Shown here: in pieces, positions 28,461 through 39,776 of the stretch | Numbering within the stretch: position 1 is the first letter of the stretch | Layout: the number at the start of each line of letters is the position of its first letter | Source: Sphingomonas gellani | GTDB lineage: Bacteria > Pseudomonadota > Alphaproteobacteria > Sphingomonadales > Sphingomonadaceae | Direction of reading: 5' to 3' | Length of the DNA: 64,000 bases | NCBI RefSeq assembly: GCF_900110035.1 | Contig: NZ_FOCF01000002.1 | Coordinates: forward strand, 372,001-436,000 | Notes under the pieces: generated by a model | Databases searched by the model: none | What the model saw: only the letters and a program-made list of their open reading frames with translations | What the model was told of the DNA's origin: nothing | Program-made: the position numbers and the translations under genes

Positions 28461-30395
28461 TCAGCCGGCGCGGTTCGCCACCAGATCGTCCACCACCGCC
28501 GGGTCCGCCAGCGTCGACGTGTCGCCCAGGCTGGACACCTCGCCCTCCGCGATCTTGCGCAGGATGCGGCGCATGATCTTGCCTGACCGCGTCTTGGGCA
28601 GGCCGGGCGCGAATTGCAGCGCGTCGGGCGTGGCGATCGGGCCGATCTCACGCCGCACATGCTGGCGCAATTCCTCGCGCAGCTCCGCCGACCCCTCGTC
28701 GCCGGCGTTCAGCGTGACATAGGCATAGATGCCCTGGCCCTTCACGTCGTGCGGCATCCCGACCACCGCCGCCTCCGCGACGCGCGGGTGCAGGACCAGC
28801 GCCGATTCCACCTCGGCGGTGCCCATTCGGTGCCCCGACACGTTGATGACGTCGTCGACGCGTCCGGTGATCCAATAATATCCGTCCTCGTCTCGGCGGC
28901 ATCCGTCGCCGGTGAAATATTTGCCCGGATAGGTCGTGAAATAGGTCTGGAAAAACCGTTCGTGATCGCCCCAGACGGTGCGCATCTGCCCCGGCCAGCT
29001 GCCCGCGATGACCAGATTGCCCGACGTGGCGCCGTGCAGCACCTCGCCCTTTTCATCGACCAGCTGCGGCAGCACGCCGGGCAGCGGCCGCGTCGCGGAG
29101 CCGGGTTTCAGCGCGGTGGCGCCGGGCAGCGGGGCGATCATGATGCCGCCCGTTTCCGTCTGCCACCACGCGTCGACGACGGGGCAGCGCCCGTCGCCGG
29201 CGACGTCGTGGTACCAGCGCCACGCCTCCGGATTGATCGGCTCCCCCACCGATCCCAACAGCTTCAGCGACGCGCGCGAGGTGGCGTGGACCGGCGCGTC
29301 CCCTTCCTTCATCAGGGCACGCAGGGCGGTCGGCGCGGTGAACAGCGTGTGCACCTGATGCCGGTCCACCACCTGCCAGATACGGCTGGCGTCGGGCCAG
29401 TTGGGCAGCCCCTCGTACATCAGCGTCGTCGCACCGTTCGCCAGCGGGCCGTACAGGATATAGCTGTGCCCGGTTACCCAGCCGACGTCGGCGGCGCACC
29501 AGAACACCGTGCCCGGCTTGTAGTCGAAGGCGAGTTCGTGCGTGTACGCCGCCCACAACAGATATCCGCCGCTGGTATGCAGCACCCCCTTGGGCTTTCC
29601 CGTGGAGCCGGAGGTGTAGAGGATGAACAGCGGGTCCTCCGCATTCATCGGCTCGGCCGGGCAGTCTGCGGCCACCTTCGCGGCTTCCTCATGGTACCAG
29701 CGGTCGCGCTCGCCTATCGCGACATCGGCGCCCGTCGCCTTCACCACGATGACGCGGTTTACCGACGACGCGCGCGCCACGGCGGCATCGACATTCGCCT
29801 TCAGCGGGACACGCTTGCCGCCGCGCCGCCCTTCGTCCGCTGTCACCACCAGCGTCGAGTCGCAATCCTCGATCCGCCCGGCGATGGCATCGGGGCTGAA
29901 CCCGCCGAACACGACCGAATGGATCGCGCCGATCCGGGCGCAGGCCAGGATCGCGAACGCCGCCTCCGGGATCATCGGCAGGTAGATGGTGACCCGGTCG
30001 CCCTTCTTCGCGCCGTTCGCCTTCAGCACATTGGCGAAACGACACACCTCCGCATGCAGCTGCGCATAGGTGAAGCGCTTGGGCTCCTCGTCGGGCGCGT
30101 CCGGTTCCCAGATGATCGCCACCGTGTCCGCGCGCTCCGCCAGATGGCGGTCGATGCAGTTGGCGGCGACATTCAGCGTGCCGTCCGCGAACCAGCGTAT
30201 GCCGAAATTCGCCTCGTCGAACGACCATTCACCCGCCTTTGTCGGCGCTTTCGTCCAGTGGAGGCGCCCCGCCTGTTCCAGCCAGAACGCGTCCGGGTCG
30301 CTGCGCGCGGCCTTGTACATCGCCTCGTACGCCGACGCGTCGACGCCCGCCTCCGCCTGCCATTCCGCCGGAACCGGATAGACGTCCTCAGCCAT
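28461..30395 (-). CDS. acs: Acetyl-CoA synthetase (possibly also propionate)
   Basis: 644-residue AMP-forming ligase. It converts acetate, ATP and CoA to acetyl-CoA. ATG 30395 follows AGGAGAG. Seen: the adenylation P-loop [35 protein letters not shown], the A5 motif [10 protein letters not shown], the hinge-region [25 protein letters not shown], and the C-terminal Lys606 in [14 protein letters not shown]. That lysine is the one acetylated to switch the enzyme off in other bacteria. The length is standard for Acs. It is divergent from the propionyl-CoA cluster, which makes a shared role in short-chain acid use plausible. Confidence 0.94.
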   Translation of the reverse strand: MAEDVYPVPAEWQAEAGVDASAYEAMYKAARSDPDAFWLEQAGRLHWTKAPTKAGEWSFDEANFGIRWFADGTLNVAANCIDRHLAERADTVAIIWEPDAPDEEPKRFTYAQLHAEVCRFANVLKANGAKKGDRVTIYLPMIPEAAFAILACARIGAIHSVVFGGFSPDAIAGRIEDCDSTLVVTADEGRRGGKRVPLKANVDAAVARASSVNRVIVVKATGADVAIGERDRWYHEEAAKVAADCPAEPMNAEDPLFILYTSGSTGKPKGVLHTSGGYLLWAAYTHELAFDYKPGTVFWCAADVGWVTGHSYILYGPLANGATTLMYEGLPNWPDASRIWQVVDRHQVHTLFTAPTALRALMKEGDAPVHATSRASLKLLGSVGEPINPEAWRWYHDVAGDGRCPVVDAWWQTETGGIMIAPLPGATALKPGSATRPLPGVLPQLVDEKGEVLHGATSGNLVIAGSWPGQMRTVWGDHERFFQTYFTTYPGKYFTGDGCRRDEDGYYWITGRVDDVINVSGHRMGTAEVESALVLHPRVAEAAVVGMPHDVKGQGIYAYVTLNAGDEGSAELREELRQHVRREIGPIATPDALQFAPGLPKTRSGKIMRRILRKIAEGEVSSLGDTSTLADPAVVDDLVANRAG

Positions 30396-30469
30396 GCTCT
30401 CTCCTGACGATCGGGTTGCAATCAGACCTAGCCCGACCGAATAGGACACGCAAACATGTGGAGAGGTGA
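30396..30469. promoter_or_regulatory. Shared 74-bp control region between acs and pccB
   Basis: This short space must contain the start signals of acs on one strand and the pccB operon on the other. Ribosome-binding sites are clear (AGGAGAG for acs, GGAGAGG for pccB). No confident -35/-10 boxes or operator palindrome were identified by eye. Confidence 0.4.
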
Positions 30470-31996
30470 ATGTCGGCCACCATCGAGGAACTCGCCCGGC
30501 GGCGTGAAGCCGCCCGGATCGGCGGCGGTGAAAAGCGCATTGCGGCGCAGCATGCCAAGGGCAAGCTGACCGCGCGCGAGCGGCTCGACGTGCTGCTGGA
30601 CGAGGGGTCGTTCGAGGAACTCGACATGTTCGTCGAGCACAATTGCACAGATTTCGGCATGCAGGATCAGGTGATCCCCGGCGACGGCGTTGTTACAGGC
30701 TCCGGGACGATCAACGGCCGGCTGGTGTTCGTCTTTTCCCAGGATTTCACCGTGTTCGGCGGCTCGCTGTCGGAACGGCATGCGCAAAAGATCTGCAAGG
30801 TCATGGACATGGCGCTGAAGGTCGGCGCGCCCGTGATCGGCCTGAACGACAGCGGCGGCGCGCGCATCCAGGAAGGGGTCGCCTCGCTCGGCGGCTATGC
30901 CGAGGTGTTCCAGCGCAACGTGCTGGCGTCCGGCGTGGTCCCGCAGCTGTCGCTCATCATGGGGCCGTGCGCGGGCGGTGCGGTGTATTCGCCCGCCATG
31001 ACCGACTTCATCTTCATGGTGAAGGATTCCAGCTACATGTTCGTCACCGGCCCGGACGTGGTGAAGACGGTGACCAACGAGGTGGTGACGCAGGAGGCGC
31101 TGGGCGGCGCGGTCACGCACACCACCAAGACCAGCGTCGCCGATGTGGCGTTCGAGGACGATATCGAGGCGCTGCTCGCCGCGCGCGACTTCATCGACTT
31201 CCTGCCCGCCTCCAACCGCGCGTCCGTGCCCGAACGGCCGACCAGCGACGCGTGGGACCGGCAGGAGGACAGCCTGGACACGCTGATCCCCGCTAACGCC
31301 AACCAGCCCTATGACATGCACGAACTGATCCGGAAGGTGGTGGACGAGGGCGATTTCTTCGAGATTCAACCGGCCCATGCCGCCAACATCATCTGCGGCT
31401 TCGGCCGGATCGAGGGGCGTACCGTCGGCTTCGTCGCCAATCAGCCTACCGTGCTGGCCGGCGTGCTGGACATCAATTCGTCAAAAAAGGCGGCACGCTT
31501 CGTCCGCTTCTGCGACGCGTTCGACATCCCGATCGTGACCTTCGTCGACGTGCCCGGCTTCCTGCCTGGCACCGCGCAGGAGCATAACGGCATCATCAAG
31601 CATGGCGCCAAACTGCTCTTCGCCTATGCCGAGGCGACGGTGCCCAAGATCACGGTCATCACGCGCAAGGCCTATGGCGGCGCATACGACGTGATGGCGT
31701 CCAAGCACCTGCGCGGCGACCTCAACTATGCCTGGCCGACTGCCGAGATCGCGGTGATGGGCGCCAAGGGGGCGGTCGAGATCATCTTCCGCGGCCGCAC
31801 GCCCGAAGAGATCGCGGAGCGCACCGCGGAATACGAGGCCCGCTTCGCCAACCCCTTCGTCGCCGCCTCAAAGGGTTTCATCGACGAGGTGATCCAACCC
31901 CACTCCACCCGGCGCCGCATCGCTCTCGGCCTGCGCAAGTTGAAAGGCAAGGCGCTGGAAAACCCGTGGAAGAAGCATGACAACATTCCGCTGTGA
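30470..31996 (+). CDS. pccB: Propionyl-CoA carboxylase beta subunit (carboxyltransferase)
   Basis: 508-residue biotin-dependent carboxyltransferase. It moves CO2 from carboxybiotin on PccA to propionyl-CoA, giving (S)-methylmalonyl-CoA. Typical PccB features are [34 protein letters not shown] at the start, [56 protein letters not shown] with the oxyanion glycine pair, the second crotonase half [29 protein letters not shown], and C-terminal [14 protein letters not shown]. The first gene of the cluster that ends with pccA. Confidence 0.95.
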   Translation: MSATIEELARRREAARIGGGEKRIAAQHAKGKLTARERLDVLLDEGSFEELDMFVEHNCTDFGMQDQVIPGDGVVTGSGTINGRLVFVFSQDFTVFGGSLSERHAQKICKVMDMALKVGAPVIGLNDSGGARIQEGVASLGGYAEVFQRNVLASGVVPQLSLIMGPCAGGAVYSPAMTDFIFMVKDSSYMFVTGPDVVKTVTNEVVTQEALGGAVTHTTKTSVADVAFEDDIEALLAARDFIDFLPASNRASVPERPTSDAWDRQEDSLDTLIPANANQPYDMHELIRKVVDEGDFFEIQPAHAANIICGFGRIEGRTVGFVANQPTVLAGVLDINSSKKAARFVRFCDAFDIPIVTFVDVPGFLPGTAQEHNGIIKHGAKLLFAYAEATVPKITVITRKAYGGAYDVMASKHLRGDLNYAWPTAEIAVMGAKGAVEIIFRGRTPEEIAERTAEYEARFANPFVAASKGFIDEVIQPHSTRRRIALGLRKLKGKALENPWKKHDNIPL

Positions 31997-32001
31997 GTGG
32001 C

Positions 32002-32030
32002 CGTCATTGCGAGCGCAGCGAAGCAATCCA
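32002..32030 (+). repeat. 29-bp inverted repeat, left copy
   Basis: Begins CGTCATTGCGAGCGCAGCGA and ends GAAGCAATCCA. It lies 5 nt after the pccB stop and is an exact reverse complement of 32393-32421. With its right flank it can also form a small hairpin (CGTCA/TGACG, TTGC/GCAA). The sequence type is a widely scattered bacterial palindromic repeat; see findings. Confidence 0.93.
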
Positions 32031-32090
32031 TGACGGTGGCATCCGCACTGGCTTCTCTCGACTTTCCTTCGCCGCGCGGGATCGCCGCCC

Positions 32091-32384
32091 GTGAAGCAGC
32101 CGGCGGTCTATATCATGGCCAGCCGGCGCAACGGGATGCTCTATACGGGAGTGACGTCCGATCTTTCGCGACGGGCATGGCAACATCGCGAAGGTGTCGC
32201 GGACGGTTTCACCAAACGTTATGGGTGCAAGCTGTTGGTCTGGTTTGAAGTGGCGGATACCATGGATGCGGCGATCGCGCGCGAGAAGCAGATAAAGGGT
32301 GGATCGCGTGCCAAGAAGCTCGTCCTCATCACCACGATGAACCCGGGCTGGGCCGATCTGTATGAAGGGATTGTCCATGGCTGA
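32091..32384 (+). CDS. Small GIY-YIG nuclease domain protein
   Basis: 97 residues, essentially one GIY-YIG domain of the UPF0213/YhbQ-like type. The N-terminal strand pair has VYIMASRRNGMLYTG (VYI for GIY, YTG for YIG). Then come DLSRRAWQHREG with the conserved Arg, DGFTKRYGCKLLVWFE, AIAREKQIKGGSRAKKLVLI and NPGWADLYE with the acidic C-terminal region. The start is GTG 32091. It is framed by a perfect 29-bp inverted repeat and sits between pccB and mce, which are normally adjacent, so the unit appears inserted. The target is unknown; roles in DNA processing or repeat mobility are inference. Confidence 0.9.
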   Translation: MKQPAVYIMASRRNGMLYTGVTSDLSRRAWQHREGVADGFTKRYGCKLLVWFEVADTMDAAIAREKQIKGGSRAKKLVLITTMNPGWADLYEGIVHG

Positions 32385-32392
32385 GGTCGGGC

Positions 32393-32421
32393 TGGATTGC
32401 TTCGCTGCGCTCGCAATGACG
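32393..32421 (-). repeat. 29-bp inverted repeat, right copy
   Basis: Exact reverse complement of 32002-32030, starting TGGATTGCTTCGCTGCGCTC on the plus strand. It lies 8 nt after the GIY-YIG stop and 11 nt before the mce start codon, so it also forms the mce leader. Confidence 0.93.
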
Positions 32422-32432
32422 GATCGTGATCG

Positions 32433-32855
32433 ATGACCCTCGGCCGCCTCAACCATGTCGGTATCGCAACGCCTTCCATCGACCGGTCGATGGAAACCTA
32501 CCGCCAGCTGCTTGGCGCCGACGCGATCGGGCAGCCGTTCGATCTCCCGACGCAGGGCGTGCGCGTGTGCTTCATCGACGCGCCCAACACGCAGATCGAG
32601 CTGATCGAGCCGTATGACGACGCGTCGCCCATCGCCGGCTTCCTCAGGAAGAACCCGGCCGGCGGACAGCATCACCTGTGTTTCGAGGTGGCGGACATCC
32701 ATGCCGCGATCGCCGACCTGGCTGCGAAGGGTGCAACCCTGCTGGGCGAACCGCGCATCGGCGCGCACGGCACGCCCATCGTCTTCATGCATCCCCGCGA
32801 CATGGGCGGCGTTCTGGTGGAATTGATGGAAACGCCGAGGGACGAACATCGATGA
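32433..32855 (+). CDS. mce: Methylmalonyl-CoA epimerase
   Basis: 140-residue VOC-fold enzyme that interconverts (S)- and (R)-methylmalonyl-CoA between PccAB and the mutase. Seen: LNHVGIATPSIDRSMETYRQLLGA with the first metal His, GGQHHLCFEVADIHAAIADL with the second ligand, GTPIVFMHPRDMGGVLVELME with the Glu ligand. Length and pattern are those of bacterial Mce. Start ATG 32433; no strong ribosome-binding site is visible because the repeat borders it. Its stop overlaps the start of the next gene (ATGA). Confidence 0.94.
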   Translation: MTLGRLNHVGIATPSIDRSMETYRQLLGADAIGQPFDLPTQGVRVCFIDAPNTQIELIEPYDDASPIAGFLRKNPAGGQHHLCFEVADIHAAIADLAAKGATLLGEPRIGAHGTPIVFMHPRDMGGVLVELMETPRDEHR

Positions 32856-33631
32856 CGGACCAAGTCCTGGTGGAGCGGCGCGGCGACGTGCTGGTGCTGA
32901 CGCTGAACCGCCCCGATCGCCTAAACGCCGCACCGCCCGCGATGTTCGTGGCACTGCGTGAGGCGCTGGCCGATCTCGGCGGCGCGCGGGCCGTGCTGAT
33001 CCAGGGGCAGGGGCGGGCATTCTGTTCGGGCGCCGACGTCGCGGGCGTCGCGCTGGGCGGCGACGATCCCGGCGCGGCGGTGCAGGCGGCGCTGACCGAT
33101 GGCTACAACCCCGCGCTGCTCGCCATCGCGGACCTGTCGGTGCCGGTGGTGAGCGCGGTGCGCGGCGCGGCGGCCGGTATCGGCTGTTCGCTGGCGCTGG
33201 CGGCGGATTTCTGCGTTGCGTCGGACACTGCCTATTTCCTGCAGGCGTTCGTCAATATCGGGCTGGTTCCCGATGGCGGCGCGACCTGGATGCTGCCGCG
33301 CCTAATCGGGCGATCCCGCGCCTATGAGATGATGATGCTGGGGGAGCGTGTGTCGGCCGTGCAGGCGCATGACTGGGGCCTGGTGCATCAGGTCGTGCAT
33401 GACGACATGCTAGACGCCCGGGCGCTCGCGCTGGCGGAGCGCCTTGCCGCCGGACCGACCGTGGCATTGGGACTGATGCGCCGCGCCGTCCACCGCGCCA
33501 TGGAAAGCGACTACCCCACCGCGCTGACCGCGGAAGCGGCGGCGCAGCGCGCGGCGCTTGGCAGCGACGACGGGAAGGAGGGCGCCCAAGCCTTCTTGCA
33601 GAAACGGTCGCCGACGTTCACTGGTCGCTGA
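32852..33631 (+). CDS. Enoyl-CoA hydratase/isomerase family protein
   Basis: 259-residue crotonase-fold protein. Seen: [35 protein letters not shown] (first oxyanion loop), [50 protein letters not shown] (second loop and helix). Gly and Asp sit where hydratases such as crotonase usually have catalytic Glu, a pattern closer to PaaG-type isomerases. The exact substrate is open. Start ATG 32852 overlaps the mce stop, and its own stop overlaps the mutase start (TGATG), so it is a firm member of the propionyl-CoA operon. Confidence 0.9.
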   Translation: MTDQVLVERRGDVLVLTLNRPDRLNAAPPAMFVALREALADLGGARAVLIQGQGRAFCSGADVAGVALGGDDPGAAVQAALTDGYNPALLAIADLSVPVVSAVRGAAAGIGCSLALAADFCVASDTAYFLQAFVNIGLVPDGGATWMLPRLIGRSRAYEMMMLGERVSAVQAHDWGLVHQVVHDDMLDARALALAERLAAGPTVALGLMRRAVHRAMESDYPTALTAEAAAQRAALGSDDGKEGAQAFLQKRSPTFTGR

Positions 33632-35838
33632 TGGCCGAGATAGAACAGAACTCGGGTGAGGATGCCGGAGCCGCGCCGCGCCCGCGCGACCTGCCCGAAC
33701 CGGCGGCGCAGGCGACCCTCGCCGACTGGCAGCGCCTGGCCGAGAAGGAAGTCAAGGGCGCGGACCTGACCTGGCACACGCCCGAAGGCATCGACGTCAA
33801 GCCTCTGTATACGGCCGACGATGTCGCCGCCGATCCTGGCCTGCCCGGCTTCGCGCCGTTCACGCGCGGGGTGCGCGCGTCAATGTATGCCGGACGACCC
33901 TGGACGATCCGCCAATATGCCGGCTTCTCCACCGCGGAGGAATCGAACGCCTTTTACCGCCGCAATCTGGCGGCGGGGCAGAAGGGGCTGAGCGTCGCCT
34001 TCGACCTCGCCACGCACCGCGGCTATGACAGCGACCATCCCCGCGTCGTCGGCGACGTCGGCAAGGCGGGTGTCGCGATCGACAGCGTCGAGGACATGAA
34101 GATCCTGTTCGACGGCATCCCGCTCGACCGGATGTCGGTGTCGATGACCATGAACGGCGCGGTGATCCCGATCCTCGCCTTCTTCATCGTCGCGGGTGAG
34201 GAACAGGGCGTGTCGCGCGCGCAACTCGACGGGACGATCCAGAACGACATCCTCAAGGAGTTCATGGTCCGCAACACGTACATTTATCCGCCCGAACCCT
34301 CAATGCGGATCATCGCGGACATTATCGCCTACACCTCCGCGGAGATGCCGAAGTTCAACAGCATCTCCATCTCCGGCTATCACATGCAGGAGGCGGGCGC
34401 GACGCAGGTGCAGGAACTGGCCTTCACCATCGCGGACGGGCGCGAATATGCGCGCGCGGCGATGGCGGCCGGGCTGGACATCGACAAGTTCGCAGGGCGT
34501 CTCAGCTTCTTCTTCGCGATCGGCATGAACTTCTTCATGGAGGTGGCGAAGCTGCGGGCGGCGCGCACCCTGTGGCACCGGGTGATGACCGACTTGGGAG
34601 CGAAGGACGAACGCTCCAAGATGCTGCGCACGCATTGCCAGACCAGCGGCGTGTCGCTTCAGGAACAGGACCCCTACAACAACGTCATCCGCACAACCGT
34701 GGAGGCGCTGGCCGCGGCACTGGGCGGCACCCAGTCGCTGCACACCAACGCGCTGGACGAGGCGATCGCGCTGCCCACCGATTTCTCGGCACGCATTGCC
34801 CGCAACACCCAACTGGTGTTGCAGGAGGAGGCGGGTATCACGAAGGTCGTCGACCCGCTCGGCGGCAGTTATTATGTCGAGAGCCTGACGCAGGAACTGG
34901 TCGCAAGGGCCTGGGAGATCATCGAAAAGGTGGAGGCGGAGGGCGGCATGGCCCGCGCGGTCGCCGCCGGTTGGCCCAAGGCGATGATCGAGGAGGCGAG
35001 CGCCGCGCGCGCCGCCGCCGTCGACAAGGGCGAAACGGTGATCGTCGGCGTCAACAAGTACCGCCCGGCGGAGGACACGTCGGTCGACGTGCTCGACATC
35101 GACAACCACGCCGTGCGCGAGGCGCAGGTCCGCCGGATCGAGCGGGTGCGCGCCACCCGTGACGAGGCGGCGTCGATGGCGGCGCTGAACGCGCTCCGTA
35201 TCGGGGCGACGGGCAGCGGGAATCTGCTGGCGCTGGCGGTGGAATGTGCCCGCGCCCGCTGCACGCTGGGCGAGATATCCGCCGCGATGGAAGTCGCCTT
35301 TGGTCGCTTCGGCACGCAGCCGACGCCGGTCAGCGGCGTCTATGGCAGTGCGTATCAGGGTGATGCCCGCTGGACCCGGTTGACCGAGGGCGTCGACGCG
35401 ACGGAGCGCCGCCTGGGCCGCCGCCCGCGCATGCTGGTCGCGAAGATGGGCCAGGACGGCCATGATCGCGGCGCCAACCTCGTCTCGTCCATGTTCGGTG
35501 ACCTGGGGTTCGAGATCGTGCCCGGCCCGTTGTTTCAGACACCGGCGGAAGCGGCGGCGCTGGCGATCGAGAAGAGCGTCGACGTGGTCGGCGCGTCCAG
35601 CCTCGCCGCCGGGCACAAGACGCTGATCCCCGAACTGATCGGCCACCTGCGAGATGCCGGCCGCTCGGACATCAAGGTGGTGGCCGGCGGGGTCATCCCG
35701 TCCCAGGACTATCAGGCTTTGCGCGATGCCGGCGTGCAGGCGATCTTTGGCCCCGGTACCAACCTGATTCAAGCCGCCGAGGAGGTGTTGCGCCTGCTCG
35801 GTCACAACATGCCGCCCCAGGAGGATGCTGCCGAATGA
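33631..35838 (+). CDS. scpA: Methylmalonyl-CoA mutase, B12-dependent, single-chain type
   Basis: 735 residues. Converts (R)-methylmalonyl-CoA to succinyl-CoA by a radical rearrangement on adenosylcobalamin. The TIM-barrel catalytic domain (about 30-580) contains [67 protein letters not shown] and [21 protein letters not shown]. The C-terminal B12 domain has the base-off motif DGHDRGA with the cobalt ligand His611, plus [16 protein letters not shown]. It is the large catalytic chain, active as a homodimer in relatives. Overlaps of 1 and 4 nt with its neighbours indicate coupling. Confidence 0.97.
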   Translation: MAEIEQNSGEDAGAAPRPRDLPEPAAQATLADWQRLAEKEVKGADLTWHTPEGIDVKPLYTADDVAADPGLPGFAPFTRGVRASMYAGRPWTIRQYAGFSTAEESNAFYRRNLAAGQKGLSVAFDLATHRGYDSDHPRVVGDVGKAGVAIDSVEDMKILFDGIPLDRMSVSMTMNGAVIPILAFFIVAGEEQGVSRAQLDGTIQNDILKEFMVRNTYIYPPEPSMRIIADIIAYTSAEMPKFNSISISGYHMQEAGATQVQELAFTIADGREYARAAMAAGLDIDKFAGRLSFFFAIGMNFFMEVAKLRAARTLWHRVMTDLGAKDERSKMLRTHCQTSGVSLQEQDPYNNVIRTTVEALAAALGGTQSLHTNALDEAIALPTDFSARIARNTQLVLQEEAGITKVVDPLGGSYYVESLTQELVARAWEIIEKVEAEGGMARAVAAGWPKAMIEEASAARAAAVDKGETVIVGVNKYRPAEDTSVDVLDIDNHAVREAQVRRIERVRATRDEAASMAALNALRIGATGSGNLLALAVECARARCTLGEISAAMEVAFGRFGTQPTPVSGVYGSAYQGDARWTRLTEGVDATERRLGRRPRMLVAKMGQDGHDRGANLVSSMFGDLGFEIVPGPLFQTPAEAAALAIEKSVDVVGASSLAAGHKTLIPELIGHLRDAGRSDIKVVAGGVIPSQDYQALRDAGVQAIFGPGTNLIQAAEEVLRLLGHNMPPQEDAAE

Positions 35839-36203
35839 GAGTTTCCCTTACGTCGCTCGCCCTGCTGGGCGCAGCTACCCTGACCGCTTCCGCCCTGACC
35901 ACTCCCGCCCTGTCACAGACGCAGCAGACGCTGAACGCGCAGGCCGGTAGCGATTACCGGCGCGCCGACGCCGCGCTCAACGTCCAGTATCGCTCGGCGA
36001 TGGCGGACGCCCGGCGGGGCGGCGGTAACGCGGCGGCCCTGCTGCTCGCGTCGCAGCGCGCATGGCTCCAGTTCCGCGACAGCGAATGCCGCCGTGTCGC
36101 CCAGCAATATGAGGGCGGCTCGATGCAGCCCATGCAGTATAGCGGCTGCCTCGCGCAGCTGACCCGTGCCCGTACCCGCCAGCTCAAGGGCGATCCCCAC
36201 TGA
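35835..36203 (+). CDS. LprI/DUF1311-like periplasmic protein
   Basis: 122 residues with a signal peptide (residues 1-27, ALTTPALSQ). The mature part has the lysozyme-inhibitor LprI-type pattern: [44 protein letters not shown], with two Cys likely forming a disulphide. The family name comes from one member; inhibition of lysozyme is not implied here. It overlaps scpA by 4 nt and bioB by 1 nt, so it is translated as part of the operon although its role in propionate metabolism is unclear. Confidence 0.85.
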   Translation: MRVSLTSLALLGAATLTASALTTPALSQTQQTLNAQAGSDYRRADAALNVQYRSAMADARRGGGNAAALLLASQRAWLQFRDSECRRVAQQYEGGSMQPMQYSGCLAQLTRARTRQLKGDPH

Positions 36204-37192
36204 TGATCCGTACCGACTGGACCCGCGCCGAAATTCGCGCCCTGTTCGACCTGCCCTTCACCGAACTCGTGTTCCGCGCGGCGCAGGTGCACCGCGCGCA
36301 CCAGGCGGCGGATGAGGTGCAGCTGTGCACGCTGCTGTCGATCAAGACCGGCGGTTGTCCGGAAGATTGCGGCTATTGCTCGCAATCCGCGCACCATGGG
36401 TCGGGCCTGAAGGCGGAAAAGATCATGGACGTCGACAGCGTCCTGTCCGCCGCCGCCGAGGCGAAGGCGGCCGGGTCGCAGCGTTTCTGCATGGGCGCCG
36501 CGTGGCGGTCACCCAAGGAGCGCGACATGCCCAAGGTCGTCGCGATGATCGAGGGCGTGAAGGCGATGGGCCTGGAAACCTGCATGACGCTGGGCATGCT
36601 GGACGCGGGCCAGGCGCGCATGCTGGCGGACGCGGGCCTCGATTACTACAACCACAATCTCGACAGCTCGCCCGAATATTATGATCGCGTGACCTCCACA
36701 CGTACCTATCAGGACCGGTTGGATACCCTGGCCAACGTCCGCGATGCGGGCGTGTCGGTGTGCTGCGGCGGCATCGTCGGCATGGGCGAGACGCGGGAGG
36801 ACCGCATCGGCTTCGTCCACGCGCTCGCCACACTGCCGCGCCATCCCGAAAGCGTCACCGTCAACGCGCTGGTGCCGATCCGTGGCACGCCGCTTGGCGA
36901 CATGCTCGCCGACACGCCGATGGCGCGCGTCGACGACATCGAATTCGTCCGCGTCGTTGCCGCGGCCCGCATCTGCTGCCCGCAGAGCATGGTACGCCTG
37001 AGCGCAGGTCGTGAGAGCATGTCGGACGCGGCACAGGCGCTGTGCTTCATGGCAGGCGCGAACTCGATCTTCACCGGCGACAAGCTGCTCACCACCGGCA
37101 ACGCCGGCGACAGCGCCGACGCGGCGCTGTTCGCAAAGCTGGGCCTGCGCGCGATGGAAGGCGAGGAGCCGATGCGGGTGGCGGCGGAGTGA
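36203..37192 (+). CDS. bioB: Biotin synthase
   Basis: 329-residue radical-SAM enzyme that inserts sulphur into dethiobiotin. The radical-SAM cluster motif is [12 protein letters not shown] with Cys52, Cys56 and Cys59. The [2Fe-2S] cluster region and substrate motifs [40 protein letters not shown] and [17 protein letters not shown] are present. Full length. Its position in the same run of overlapping genes as the biotin-dependent pccA suggests coordinated supply of the cofactor; other bio genes are absent from the window. Confidence 0.97.
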   Translation: MIRTDWTRAEIRALFDLPFTELVFRAAQVHRAHQAADEVQLCTLLSIKTGGCPEDCGYCSQSAHHGSGLKAEKIMDVDSVLSAAAEAKAAGSQRFCMGAAWRSPKERDMPKVVAMIEGVKAMGLETCMTLGMLDAGQARMLADAGLDYYNHNLDSSPEYYDRVTSTRTYQDRLDTLANVRDAGVSVCCGGIVGMGETREDRIGFVHALATLPRHPESVTVNALVPIRGTPLGDMLADTPMARVDDIEFVRVVAAARICCPQSMVRLSAGRESMSDAAQALCFMAGANSIFTGDKLLTTGNAGDSADAALFAKLGLRAMEGEEPMRVAAE

Positions 37193-37198
37193 CCTCTT

Positions 37199-37299
37199 GT
37201 TCCCCGGCGCAGGCCGGGGTCCAGCCCTGGACAGGAACTCGCGCGGTAGCGCGGTCGGCGTTCCGCGCCGAAGCTGGACTCCGGCCTTCTCGGGGGAAC
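37199..37299. repeat. Palindromic intergenic repeat
   Basis: Left arm 37199-37225 (begins GTTCCCCGGCGCAGGCCGGG) and right arm 37273-37299 (begins GCTGGACTCCGGCC) form a near-perfect 27-bp inverted repeat around a 47-nt centre. The left arm itself contains CCCCGG...CCGGGG. This is the look of the abundant sphingomonad intergenic palindromic repeats. It lies between bioB and the small membrane protein gene and could form a stable mRNA structure inside the operon. Confidence 0.78.
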
Positions 37300-37313
37300 G
37301 GGGAGGTCGCGCG

Positions 37314-37548
37314 ATGAACTGGCGACGGGTCATCGCCTTCGTCCTGTGGACGGGAGCGTTGGTGGGCCTGTTCTTCCTGATCGCGCTGGTCACACTGATG
37401 GGCGACTGCCCAGAAAATGTAATTATTGGATGGGTGGGCGGAACAACGTGCAGTGATCGTAAGCACGTCATTGCCTTGGCTATTCTGATCGGCTTCCCCG
37501 CGCTTTGGCTGTGGGGACGGTCGGCATCTTTCGGCGCGGGAGTCGCTA

Positions 37549-37559
<11 letters not shown>
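37314..37559 (+). CDS. Small two-helix membrane protein
   Basis: 81 residues with ATG 37314 behind GGGGAGG. Two hydrophobic segments (about 5-29, VIAFVLWTGALVGLFFLIALVTL, and about 52-70, VIALAILIGFPALWLWG) flank a short loop with two Cys (DCPENV, TTCSDRK). No family recognised. Its last 11 nt overlap the pccA start. The middle of the gene has noticeably lower GC than its neighbours. Function unknown. Confidence 0.68.
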
Positions 37560-39564
<2,005 letters not shown>

Positions 39565-39619
39565 CGGATCCGCACGCGCTGCTCCGATCCGATGGCCGGT
39601 GTTCCCACGCAGGCAGGGG

Positions 39620-39641
39620 GCGTCCTTTGAGGCTGGGACGC
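39620..39641 (+). terminator. Weak hairpin downstream of pccA
   Basis: GCGTCC (39620-39625) can pair with GGACGC (39636-39641); no T run follows. The surrounding GTTCCCACGCAGGCAGGGGG resembles a degenerate copy of the palindromic repeat seen at 37199. The 212-bp gap to the next gene shows nothing else certain. Confidence 0.3.
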
Positions 39642-39776
39642 GCAGGCGTGGTGTGGCAGCTGGATCTCGCACGGACCGGCCCTGTGCCGCACCACCGCCC
39701 GCGCGGATACGAACGTAGGGCAGCCGTCCCGCAACCGCGACAAATTGCGACATTATAGCGCTGGACGGGAGCAGGT

